Source: Pyricularia pennisetigena
Lineage: Eukaryota; Ascomycota; Sordariomycetes; Magnaporthales; Pyriculariaceae
Direction: 5' to 3'
Assembly: GCF_004337985.1 (NCBI RefSeq)
Contig: NW_021940924.1
Coordinates: 620,001-684,000 of the forward strand
DNA length: 64,000 nucleotides
This document shows positions 41,358 to 51,456 of this stretch, one piece after another. Positions within the stretch are counted from its first letter, which is position 1. Each line of letters opens with the position of its first letter. The notes below the pieces were generated by a model. It worked only from the letters and a program-made list of their open reading frames with translations. It did not search any database and was not told the origin of the DNA. The translations under genes were made by a program, and so were the position numbers.

Positions 41358-43245
41358 GGTGGCATGTGCACGAAACGGAAAGAACGAATGGTCCACCTAC
41401 GGCAACTACGGGTAGGATAGACAAAACAGACAGTCAGCGTAAAATAAGAAGATGCCACACCTGTTGTAGTCCGTGCTCAGGAATTGTGGAAAGGAGGGGC
41501 CCGTTTTTTGCTGGGATGATGTAAGTCGACAGAGCTGCCTGCCATTCAAGGTGGAGGCGTTAGTCGAGGCAGCGAATCCAGTGAGTACCCACCCACCCTA
41601 GTTGCCTAACTTGTTATCGAGCAACCATCAAGCGAACCAACAAGCCACAAGGACAAGAAACCCCACCATATTACTGATCGCCAATCCTCGCAATAAAGGA
41701 TTTAAAATGGCCTGGTCCGTATCTACCCTCCCCCATTCTGCTGATATTCACCGCTTTTTAATTTGCTGCACGGAACAACGCATCCGGCCCGGACGACCAA
41801 CGTAGCATTCCGAGAAGCCCACAGGCAACCAGCTACAGGTAAGTGGGAGGAAAGTACTCGAACCCCTTGCTCCTCAATATTGGTTTTCTGTGGCTCGAGC
41901 TGCAAATATTCCTACCTGTTAGGGTCCAGCTTAGTCCTAACCTACTATAGTAAAAAAGACACCGCCAGTGTGATGATGGGATCGATGCGTTCTGATGTAC
42001 ATCTTTCTATGGGAGGTGAAGGCCAATAGGAATGAGCCCGTCACAAAAAGTACCCCTCAGAAAAGTCAGCATTAACTTCACCCCAAAGTGCTGGTAAAAA
42101 ACAGAATTGGAATTTGAGCCTGCCATATGCACCTGTTGCTGCCACTGGCACTGTTGGGTCGGCAGCAAGCGGGCCAGAATACACACTCCCTCGTCAAGGC
42201 GCTGCAGCCTTACTGAAAAAGCGACATATAAAAGTGAAGGTTTTTCTCGCAGAATTTGATTACTCGCCGTGCTGTTGGACTTCTAGCAGACAAACTAACA
42301 GACTAAAAATTTGGATGCGCCAAGACAGACCCTGCTTGGAACCTATTGGGAACCAAACTCGTCCAAAAGCTCCTGGACGCCCATCGTCATTTTCGTCCCA
42401 TGCTCCTGCTTTATTCACTTTTCATTAGACGCCGGCCACTCTGGGATGCGAAGCTAGGAAGTCCACACTAAATTACCTAAGCACACATGGAAGCAATCAC
42501 TGTGGTCGAGCCGGGTAGACCCACCGGAACCATGCTCCGTAGGCGGAGGGTGGCCCTGTAATCATGGGTCACACTATGTTTTTGTACGGTGCGGGTGTGG
42601 AGTTCTATGGATGGGGCGTACAAGAAAATCCCTGCACTGGGCAAAAGTGGTGTAAAATTATCTCAGCAGGCGCCGTCGTTCATGCGCAGTCAAGTACGTT
42701 CAGGGTCAGCTAATATAATATTGTGTGGTACTTGCTGCTTCAACGCGTGATGAAGTACATTAAATTGGGCAGCCAGGAAGCCATCATTGTTTGGCGCCAG
42801 GTGGTAGAGGGCCGTGCGCGGGATTAAGAGCTTGGTCAGCCAATCGTATGCGATTAAATCAGTGGTCCGGCCGTTATCTGAAGCCCTGAATCGCCAATCG
42901 CCTACACAGGCTAAGCACCGTCCAAACCGCCTATGAATGCCATTAAGTATTACGACCGCACAGTTGGTCCCTGCAGATGTGCATGAGTATGGAAGGCCGA
43001 AGTTTTATGGCCGCCAAGAATCGCTGATGAGCATGGGATTAAATGTGATCCACTTACCCGGCCCAAGGCCCTGGTTAATTTTACGCTTGAGTACGTCCGT
43101 GCATCGGTCGATTCGTTAGTTTGGGTGTTTCGGACAGGTTGCCCCTCGCAACATGCGTACGTAATACGGCTCCACTCAGACAACGCCGCAGTTCAAAACA
43201 TTCGGGTTGCGACAATTATGTCCTAATCAACCCGCACCAAGACCT
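41358..43245. other. 1.9 kb intergenic with one repeat copy
   Basis: Holds the repeat at 42017-42080 and otherwise short, unconvincing frames. It includes the promoter sides of both large flanking genes, which are divergent (minus at 41357, plus at 43246), so a shared bidirectional control region is possible. Confidence 0.4.
42017..42080 (+). repeat. Repeat of the VKxNRNEPVTK coding segment, copy 2
   Basis: Shares GTGAAGG(T/C)CAATAGGAA and following bases with 38475-38540 and 60611-60680. Reads VKANRNEPVTKSTPQKSQ in one frame without a surrounding ORF. Confidence 0.65.
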
Positions 43246-45681
43246 ATGCCCCTACGCGTCATGGATGGATCGACGAGCGTGGAAGAGCTGAGAAGGCAGC
43301 TGCAAGAGGCACAGCAACGCGCAGAAAGAGAGCGACAACGTGCGGAAGAAGCGGAGAAAAAAGGACAGCGGGAGCGACAACGCGCCGAGAAGGAACAGCA
43401 ACGCGCCAAGAGGGAACAGCAACGCGCCGAAGCGTCAGAACAACAAACTCAACCCACGACACTTGACGAGTACATCGCTGCCTGTCATCATCTGGTTTTC
43501 TCCAGCTTCAACATTGAACGGAACCGGAAACTGACCTCGAAGGGACCCATCACAAACCCACGAAAAAAATGGTGTCCCACACATATCCAGCCATGGTCCG
43601 ATTTTGTTCAGCAGCAGAGAATAACATTCGGCACAATCTACGACACCTTCCCTGTCGATAGCCGTGTTTTTGAGAATCGAGCCTTCCTCACCGGCTTAGG
43701 AAAAAGGATTTCATTGCACAGGATAGCTGATGAGAAGACGCTCGAGTCCTTCTTGCACAACAGTGTCGAGGATCCCGTCAAAAAGATTATAGACCAACTC
43801 AAACAGGCGGAAGATGTTAGAAGCGCGTTCGAGCTGGGAAACGGAATCATTTTCGAGAACCATCCACATGCAATCAGCGATCTTGCAGAGGAAGTCGTCT
43901 ACCGAGATACCCCATCGACACCACCGGCTACTCCAAACCACAGTCTCGACCTCAACCGGCTACGACCCGATCAGATCTGCGTCTACCGATCCGACGACGC
44001 GGGCTCGGAAAGACGCACAATGATTTACATCTCCGAGTACAAACCGCCACACAAGCTAACCGCGCCGCACCTTCGCCTTGGTCTACGCCCGATGAATATT
44101 TACACGGAAGTGGTCAACCGGAAGACCATCCCGACGTCAGTGGACCCCGACGCACGTTTCCAGTATCACGCCGAAAGACTGACTGCAGCGGCGATTACGC
44201 AAACCTACCACTACATGATTGAAGGGGGACTCGAGTATGGTCTATTGACGACGGGCGAGGCGATCGTGTTTCTAAAGATCGACTGGCGCGAGCCTGAAAC
44301 GCTTCTCTATCACCTTGCAGAGCCTAATGCTGAAGTGTTGGCCCATCCGGGCCATTTTCACTTGTGCACAGCAGTCGGGCAGTATCTTGCCTTTAGTCTC
44401 ATGGCGCTGGGTCTGCCGGGTGAGCAACGATTGCGCGGGCAAGACGAGCGCCACCAGGCTACTGAAAAACTCAAGACGTGGGTTGAAGATTTCGAGACAA
44501 CGCTAAGATCGATTCCAGAGGACGAGCGACATGCGCCAAACAGTTCACCCGGCTATCAACCTGAAACATATCAAGGTGTCGATCGATCTCCGTATCTTCT
44601 CCGGAGAAGAAGACGTCGGCATATGGGAGATGAGCCTAAGAAGGAATACGAACATAGAGAGCCTGGAGAATCTTCAGACGATGAATCAGGACCGGATTTG
44701 CCAGACACGCCGAGTCCGACAGAACGGCGGATGCGTCAAGGTCGGGGAGGTCAGGGAGCTCGACGCAGCGAGCGGATTCTAGCTCGACGGCCGAGGGGTG
44801 GGAGCGGAGGAGGAAGTAACGAGCAAGACAGGCCCTACTGCACCCAAAAGTGTCTGTTAGGGCTCGTTAAGGGCGGATTACTCGACGCAAAATGCCCTAA
44901 TATGGCACTACACAACAGGCAGCCCAGCTCTCACAGCAACCGCGATAGTGGCCCAAGCCGCGCCTGTCTCCGTCATCCGACAGACCACACCGAATTCGTC
45001 AATCTGCTCTTCAAGCAGCTAAAACGGACATTAGACGACGGGATTACACCGCTGGGGTATGGAGGTGCACGCGGCGTATTATTTAAGGTTTGCCTGGTTG
45101 ACTATGGCTATACCTTTGTCGGCAAGGGCACGGTTCAGGCATTTGTCAAAGACCTTGAGCACGAGGCGGCGGTTTACACACGTCTGCAACCCATCCAAGG
45201 TGTATATGTGCCCGTCTTTCTCGGGGCCATCGATCTCCGGTTGATGAATAGGGTATACTACTATGATCACCGTGTCTACGTAATACACATGACGTTCTTG
45301 TCGTGGGGCGGATGTAATCTTGATGTGACAGGGATTGCAAGTGGTGGCGAGGGAGAGCTCGAAGGGAAGGCGATACTGTCGTTGCGCGCGATGCATCAAC
45401 TTGGAGTGGCGCATAAGGATGTACGAAGGGCAAACATGCTTTTTAACGCGGAGACCGAGGGTGTTATGATGATCGACTTCGAAAGAGCACTGCTGCTGGA
45501 GCCACCTCGACCTCCGTTGGCTCCGTTGGTGCCGAATAAACGACGATGGAAGCCAGATATGGTAGATTCCGGCAAGCCAAAAGGGAAGTCAGGTGATCGA
45601 GGTCAAGTCAGCAGAGTATTTTCCGAGGACATCGGGCTGATGAAGACGATCTTTGGCATAAACAGGTCGCAAATGTTTTAG
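43246..45681 (+). CDS. Coiled coil - PD-(D/E)XK-like nuclease - kinase-like fusion (Crinkler/RHS-type)
   Basis: 811 aa from ATG 43246 (second ATG at 43261); single exon. Residues about 10-65 are an Arg/Glu/Gln heptad coiled coil made of near-repeats (QQRAERERQRAEEAEKKG). Residues about 70-330 fit a restriction-endonuclease-fold domain: PDQICVY near 242, then a strand with SEYKPPHK near 263 (D...ExK). An acidic then basic linker follows. From about 600 a kinase-like lobe appears: HKDVRRAN at 723-730 (HxDxxxxN loop) and MIDFERA near 744 in place of DFG; a candidate Lys is in QAFVKDLEHEAAVYTRL. REase plus kinase-like tandem architecture is known for fungal CR (Crinkler-RHS-type) effectors and related conflict proteins. 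There is no signal peptide. Substrate and activity are unknown. Confidence 0.75.
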   Translation: MPLRVMDGSTSVEELRRQLQEAQQRAERERQRAEEAEKKGQRERQRAEKEQQRAKREQQRAEASEQQTQPTTLDEYIAACHHLVFSSFNIERNRKLTSKGPITNPRKKWCPTHIQPWSDFVQQQRITFGTIYDTFPVDSRVFENRAFLTGLGKRISLHRIADEKTLESFLHNSVEDPVKKIIDQLKQAEDVRSAFELGNGIIFENHPHAISDLAEEVVYRDTPSTPPATPNHSLDLNRLRPDQICVYRSDDAGSERRTMIYISEYKPPHKLTAPHLRLGLRPMNIYTEVVNRKTIPTSVDPDARFQYHAERLTAAAITQTYHYMIEGGLEYGLLTTGEAIVFLKIDWREPETLLYHLAEPNAEVLAHPGHFHLCTAVGQYLAFSLMALGLPGEQRLRGQDERHQATEKLKTWVEDFETTLRSIPEDERHAPNSSPGYQPETYQGVDRSPYLLRRRRRRHMGDEPKKEYEHREPGESSDDESGPDLPDTPSPTERRMRQGRGGQGARRSERILARRPRGGSGGGSNEQDRPYCTQKCLLGLVKGGLLDAKCPNMALHNRQPSSHSNRDSGPSRACLRHPTDHTEFVNLLFKQLKRTLDDGITPLGYGGARGVLFKVCLVDYGYTFVGKGTVQAFVKDLEHEAAVYTRLQPIQGVYVPVFLGAIDLRLMNRVYYYDHRVYVIHMTFLSWGGCNLDVTGIASGGEGELEGKAILSLRAMHQLGVAHKDVRRANMLFNAETEGVMMIDFERALLLEPPRPPLAPLVPNKRRWKPDMVDSGKPKGKSGDRGQVSRVFSEDIGLMKTIFGINRSQMF

Positions 45682-45778
45682 CAATAATAATCCAATCCAG
45701 CTCACGGGAATTGAAATTGCAAAGGTCGACTTTCGATGACTTGACCATATCCCGAGCGCGACCCTGGGATAACCTGAC

Positions 45779-46675
45779 TTGAAAAGTGAGGATTGTTACC
45801 AGTCATTACAAGCTGTAGTGGGCATACTGCATATGCCTGGGCGTGGGGCTCCAGGAGATCGCCGTCAGTGCGCTAACGACCACAATGTCGTTATCGCGAC
45901 TTTAGCGCCTGGAATGACCAGTAACGTCAACGCGGGTCGCGTAAAAGGCCCAATGTCCACGACGTTTTCTCGCCTCCGCATGGCCGTACTTGTTGGCATC
46001 GGTGGCGGTATACTCCGCGCCCAACCCTCGGATGACCCGACCGAAGACGGGCATCTTGGGGACGTTACGGTCGGCTGGCCCGGCGACGGAGGGCCCGCGT
46101 GCGTTTATTACGATTCGGGGAAGTGGCATACGGATGGAAAATTCGAGATGCTCCGGAGGATCAATCTGCCCGATTAAGTACTTCTGAATGCGCTCGATAA
46201 GCTTGCATCGGATCACGACATGGATCGAAGCGCTTTGCAGGCGTATCGAGAGCGATTGCTTCGGTCGAAACATACGCGAAAATTTACTTTCCCTGGCCTT
46301 GAACGGGATCGGCTTTCAACGCCTCATACCAACACGCTGGTACTTCTGGGAACAAGTGTACAAGCTATGACATCAACCAGCTCGTCCAGCGGCCTGAAAT
46401 AACGGAAGACGGAGTGGCCGGTTTTATCTTCCACTGAGGGAGGATTGCCACGGGAAACGCGGTTGTGAAGGACGGCGAACGGCGGGATGAGATCCGCGAC
46501 CAGTGCAACGATGCTCTTTGCGTCGAGATGGAGGCGGCTGGGTTGGATGCTGGCCGGCCTTGTCTGGTCATCCACGGCATTTCGGACTATGCCGATTCGC
46601 ACAAGGACGACACCTAGCGATCGTACGCAGCGGGGAATGCTGCCGTGTTTGCTCGGGCGCTACTAAGCAAAACCC
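45779..46675 (+). pseudogene. NLR-type nucleoside phosphorylase (PNP_UDP_1) domain relic
   Basis: Reads NDHNVVIATLAPGMTSNVNA, then MAVLVGIGGGILRA, HLGDVTVGWPGDGG and VYYDSGKW, the PNP_UDP_1 pattern found at the N-terminus of many fungal NLR/STAND proteins. An in-frame TAA lies at 46175. The same frame continues VLLNALDKLASDHDMDRSAL to 46400. Another frame gives RIATGNAVVKDGERRDE, ALCVEMEAAGLDAG and LVIHGISDYADSHKDD, followed by TAG where the family has Trp, then RSYAAGNAAVFARALLSK. No NACHT or repeat domain follows, so only the sensor/effector-like N-terminal domain survives. TGG-to-TAG and probably CAA-to-TAA are RIP-like changes. Confidence 0.75.
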
Positions 46676-47335
46676 CGCCATATGTTGTCATGACAGCAAC
46701 CCTTCAAGAGCAGCGCGGCCGCGTCTTGCAACGCACTGGGTAAATACCCGGTTGCCTGAACGATTGTCAGCTGGATTTTCGGCAGCAAGAATTGATCCTT
46801 TGAACAGATGGCCAACAGGAGCTGCCGCCATAGACCATATTTCAAAGAGGACGGATGAAGGAATGGGGGCAAGAAGCTCTTGATTTTTCATCGCATGCCT
46901 TTAAACGATACCCCTCTCGCTTGACTTCAGGCCACGTCTGATGGTGTTTATCTGTAGACAGTCTTTATAGCTTAGCACATTTGGCGAATCGGAGGGAGCT
47001 CAGCCCCTTGGCAGCCACCTGATCAAACAGCCCTTGTGATGGTGATGTCCAAATCCAAGACAAAGAGTAAAAAAACACAGAAAAAGTGCAAGTCAAGGCG
47101 AGGATTGGATCATCCTCCCGACACAACAGCCCCGCAGCCCCACTACTGCTAGTCAGAATACTGGAAACTAATAAAAGGTCCACTACGTGTGGCGTTAAGC
47201 TGGAAACCCAGAGGGCACGTGAGATGTGGAAAAACCACCAGTCTGTTTTATCGATAAAGTTGTACTTTGGTCTTCCCTTCCCATATTGACTCTAGTGTCC
47301 TTACACCTCCGCAATCGACGCGACGCGCGACATGC

Positions 47336-47390
47336 GTCGCAAAAAGCCCCGCATCGCTGATGTCCGCGCCAGGCGTCCACTTCAGCGGAA
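47336..47390 (+). repeat. Coding-like repeat, RRKKPR motif, copy 2
   Basis: Direct copy of 23720-23772; translates RRKKPRIADVRARRPLQ. Confidence 0.55.
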
Positions 47391-47529
47391 ATGGCCACCA
47401 AACCGGTATGCGTAGAAACTGATCCTGCTTGGCTCAAATCATTTGATCACTAAAGTTTTACTAAGACTGTTTTGCTCGAAGACGGGAATAAGTCAGGTGC
47501 AATCTCGACGTTGAGCATTTTATAGTTTA

Positions 47530-47870
47530 ACTAAGCTTGGCTTTGCTAGCCTTTCTGAAAATTATACTGAGTGTCCCGCCAAAATGAGCCCCTGAGAACC
47601 TGTACAACGGCGACATACATCGGCTCTTTCCGACTCCCATACCTCGAGCATCTGCACGTGAGCTCTGCCAATGCACATGAGACTTTCCCTGCTATGGCAG
47701 AGTGTGTTGCACTGCTATTTGACGCTGAAGTAGAATGAATCAAGATGATCTAGCAGCTATGTAGCTTGGTTCAATTTTATTCCCGCAGCTTGTTTTAGTC
47801 GAGAAGGGTAAAGAAAAGTCTATATTGAAGTTACAACGGTGACGCCCCATGCAACCACACCACCTGTACG
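47530..47870 (-). repeat. Dispersed repeat R1, copy at 47.5 kb
   Basis: Inverted relative to 21995-22340. Both copies end near the same landmarks, CTGCAGGCGAGGACGCC at one side and the AAAATGCTC area at the other. Confidence 0.8.
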
Positions 47871-48726
47871 GCGTCCTCGCCTGCAGATTACTGATAGCTC
47901 TTGCGTCTGATTGGGCTCAAACAATTCCAGAGAGAGGCCGGATGTGTTCCCAAGGAACACTTTAGATGACAGATTTATCCCAGATCCTGATTTCGAACAG
48001 CAGGATGACAAGAAAAAACTGGACGCGGCGATTGAACTGGACGACTTGCAAGCCATAACGTTGGGTACCCCCTAACCGCACCCCCCTAACAACCGCACCC
48101 CAAAAATAACAACACTTCTATCTTTACTCTCGAACTTCTATTATAAATATCTCCATGAATTTTCTGCTTTTTGCATTACGTTTTTCTAACTTATATTCTT
48201 TACCTTTCAAAATGAAAGAATATACCGAAAATCAGCTTATTTCCGCTATTAACGTGTTACGATCAAGGTATCGGGGTAACCTGTTCTTATGGTAAAGTAC
48301 AGTGGGTTGAAGCAACTGAGCGTTTGACGGGGTAACTGGGGTTCTCAATGACTGGGGGTGAAGTTATGATCGATTCCTGGGTAGGTAGTAAGTTGATTGC
48401 TGCTAAGCAATCCTAAGCTAAGTTCTATCTACATGGTAATGAGCGTGTCCTTATATAGACTCTGTCTGAAGTTGGATCATTTGGCTCGTTTCGCGATCCC
48501 AATGATCCCGTTCTGGATCATTTAGATCGTTCCACGATCCCAATGATCCTTTTTCCCTGGTGTCACGTGGGATCACGTGGGGTCACGTGATCTCGTCCCT
48601 ACGTAATCTTCTTCCTGCCGGTCGGTGATCCTCTCTCTGGGCGAGTGTCGTCAGGAGGGGTGTGACCCCACCTGGTCTCCCTGGTACCGGCCCAACTGTC
48701 TGGTCGTAACATAACGACGTTAAAAA

Positions 48727-50653
48727 TGGCGAATCAATTACAAAATCCTCCTGAAAATGGGGTATACCTATGAGCACCCTTCGAGGTCGTCTTAACGGCG
48801 CCAAATCTAAAAAACAAACAAAACAACTATTCCAAAAGCTTTCACCGGAACAGGAAAAGCATTTAGCGGATTGGGTGCTTGCCCAGGCCGCTTTAGGCCT
48901 TCCACCAACGCATCAAGAATTACGCTTTTTTGCGGAACGGATTTTTCAGGCCGCCGGAGAAACACAGGGCCTTGGAAAACGTTGGATAACCCGTTTTTTG
49001 CCTCGTTATCCAATCCTTAAGACCCAAAGGCCCCGTCGAATAGAAAACGCCCGGGTTAATGGGGCTACTACTGAGGTAATTAAATCTTGGTGGCTTTATA
49101 TTACAAACCCCGTTATTGACGATATTAAACCGGAAAATCGGTAGAATATGGACGAAACCGGTATAATGGAAGGTAAAAGATCTAATGGCCTGGTGTTAGG
49201 CCTTAACGGGATCCGGCCGTTACAGCGAAAAGAGCCCGGAACGCGGGGTTGGACGAGCATAATCGAATGTATATCATATCGGCTACGGGGGTTACTATAC
49301 CTCCCCTCGTTATATTTAAAGGAAAAAGCGTACAGCAACAATGGTTTCCAACAGATTTGGATCCTTTCGATAACTGGAAATTTCATGCAACCGAAAACGG
49401 GTGGACAAATAACGAAACGGCTATCAAATGGTTAAAAAAAGTGTTTATTTCACATACCCAACCCAATACCCCTGAAAAGCGGTTATTGGTTTTCGACGGC
49501 CATGGATCACACGTTACGGACGAATTTATGCTTCTCTGCCTCCAAAATAACATTCAACTTCTATATTTACCCCCTTGTCACGGGGCTAGCCCGAAGCTCT
49601 GGGATCCGGGCCTGGAAGCCCGGACGTTAACCACGCCGGATCCCGGCGACAGGAAACCCAGCCGCATCCTCAGCCGCACGAGATCCGGGCCTCAGCTCAC
49701 GAAGGAGAACCAATCGCATTCCTACTTGTATAGAAGTCGGGCTCAGCCGCACGGGATGCGATAACCCGACGTTTCATTCATTTCTAATAAAGCAACAAGG
49801 TATATGAGGAATTCACGTGTATATAGAAGGAGGGGATTCCTTAGGAGGGAGAAGGGATTCCCTTTGTTAGTTATAGGTTATAAACTCTTAGCCCAAGTTC
49901 TACCTCCTGAGCACTCATAGGTAGACCCTTAACACCCCTCATTCTTCGCACGTTCTTCAACCATTGGACTTATCCGTTTTAGGGCCGTTAAAAGAGGCTT
50001 ATCGACGTCAACTTGGATTTGTGAGCCAATTTTGCTGTTCGACGTTTATTGGAAAGCGAAATTTCCTAATTTGCTATCAAAAAGCCAGATTGAAAGCATT
50101 TATTGGAAAAACTATCCAATCTGGTTGGCGTACGACGGGGTTATGGCCGGTAAACTTGGCTAAACCGCTTTTAAGCCCTTTTTTATTGGAAAATAGCAAC
50201 GCCAACGTCGAAAAAGGTAATAACAACGGCTTGCACAGGGATAAAACACCAGAAAGCCCAATCCAAAAAATTAACGACCCGTCTTTACTTATTTGGAAAA
50301 CCCCTAAAACGACCCGCGATATTCGGTTTCAACTGCAAAGAATTTCTCAATCCGTAAAAAGCAACGCCACGTCCCGGCTTTTATTTGGAAAAGTTCAAAA
50401 AAGCTTTGAAGCCAAGGATATTTTATTAGCTGAAGCCCAGCAAAAAATAAGTTTGTTGGAAGCACAATTGGAGGCAATACGGCCGGCGAAAAGAAGAAGG
50501 GTGGTTCCGGATCCAAACGAGCTTTTAGTTAGCAAAAAGAACGTTATTGGATTACAGGAAAGTAACAGGGACATTTTGGAGGATTATAATAATGGAGAAG
50601 AGGCTAATGAACAGGAAGAGCTTGAAGATAACTGTATTTTTGTGCGTTCATAG
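48727..50653 (+). pseudogene. Broken pogo-type transposase
   Basis: Starts at ATG 48727 (MANQLQNPPENGV), shifts frame before STLRGRLNGAKSKKQTKQLF, and runs through the CENP-B-like HTH (EKHLADWVLAQAALGLPPTH...GKRWITRF). A TAG follows PENR at 49142, just before NMDETGIMEGK. Another frame change lies near 49270 (SIIECIS / IISATGVTIPP). DDE pieces are MDETG, LLVFDGHGSHVTDEF and YLPP, interrupted by the solo LTR, then HSSHVLQPLDLSVLGPLK and a coiled-coil tail to 50653. The DGHxSH metal site is intact, but the gene cannot make a full protein. Confidence 0.85.
49576..49934. mobile_element. Solo LTR nested in the transposase
   Basis: 359 bp beginning TGTCACGGGG and ending CTTAACA, with a perfect 5-bp target duplication CCCCT at 49571-49575 and 49935-49939. 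Removing the LTR and one CCCCT restores the LPP-HSSH transposase frame exactly, which proves the boundaries. Superfamily (Gypsy or Copia) cannot be told from the LTR alone. Confidence 0.93.
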
Positions 50654-50749
50654 TTTTATTTTTAAATCGATTTCCGAAACGCGGAATTTTGTTGTTAGAT
50701 TTTTGGGGGTGCGGTTGTTAGGGGGGTGCGGTTAGGGGGTACCCAACGT

Positions 50750-51456
50750 TAATGCTAAATCAAGCTTTGTACTGGTGAGCACAGCATGGGTTGCAAGGCT
50801 TCTAGAAGCCGAGGCTCTACGATTTAAGCATAGCTCAATATCAGCTCAATAAACCGTCGATCTTCGTCACTTAATCAACCTTATCACATTGTGTGGACAC
50901 GATGGGAGCTGGACTAGGGAGACCCGAGGATTGGACTTGGAGTCAGCCGAGAATAACCCGGCGGTTAATTACATATCTCCATCAATTGCCGAACTTCAAA
51001 GCTGCAATTGTTGGCGATTATGCATAAAAGCGGGACACCTTTGTCACGTCGGTCATGTCTTCTACTCCGTGAGGGATTTTCTAACGGTCACATGCCACCA
51101 CAAATCCTCGTGGAGCATCCCACTTCCTTGCAGGTATTTATTGAGATGCGCATTGCCCACCTCACCTCCCTACTTTGGTTCCGCTTCCTCGTTCGTTCAA
51201 CCACTCCCAACAAATTAGATTCGGCACTTCAATCAATCTTCCACCTTTGCCTCTTCAATCATCCCTATACCTTCATCGTCCTTTGTTAATACAATGTCAA
51301 GCTCCTGCGCGAACTGTAGCGGGCAAGGGATTCAGGGCTCTAAATGTCCTAACTGTGGAAAATGATAGATCTTCCAACCTTGGAGGAAGTAAGTTGAATA
51401 TTGGAACCTCCCATGCGGGGGAGATATACTAATCTCATTCGGACCACTAGTCCGAA
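50750..51456. other. Intergenic, nothing supported
   Basis: Only short frames. A TTCGGAC...GTCCGAA inverted repeat (7-bp arms, 5-bp loop) lies at 51438-51456, immediately downstream of the protease stop codon; it may be part of the 3' UTR. Confidence 0.4.

Larger units (their letters stand above)
46676..48057. other. Repeat-containing stretch, no gene
   Basis: Holds the second RRKKPR repeat (47336-47390) and the second R1 repeat (47530-47870). 47870-48057 continues unrelated or eroded sequence to the TA target site of the pogo element. No intact gene seen. Confidence 0.45.
48058..50749 (+). mobile_element. 2.7 kb pogo/Fot-type DNA transposon with long TIRs
   Basis: Flanked by TA (48056-48057 and 50750-50751). 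TIRs of roughly 50 bp start ACGTTGGGTACCCCCTAACC and contain runs of C with small differences. It carries a broken pogo-type transposase and, nested within it, a 359-bp solo LTR, so the original element was about 2.33 kb. A fragment of the same family lies at 61527-61790. Confidence 0.9.

Noticed and set aside
48058..50749. Two separate transposase genes split at 49.6-49.9 kb
   Set aside because: The gap is a solo LTR with a 5-bp target duplication; removal rejoins one gene.
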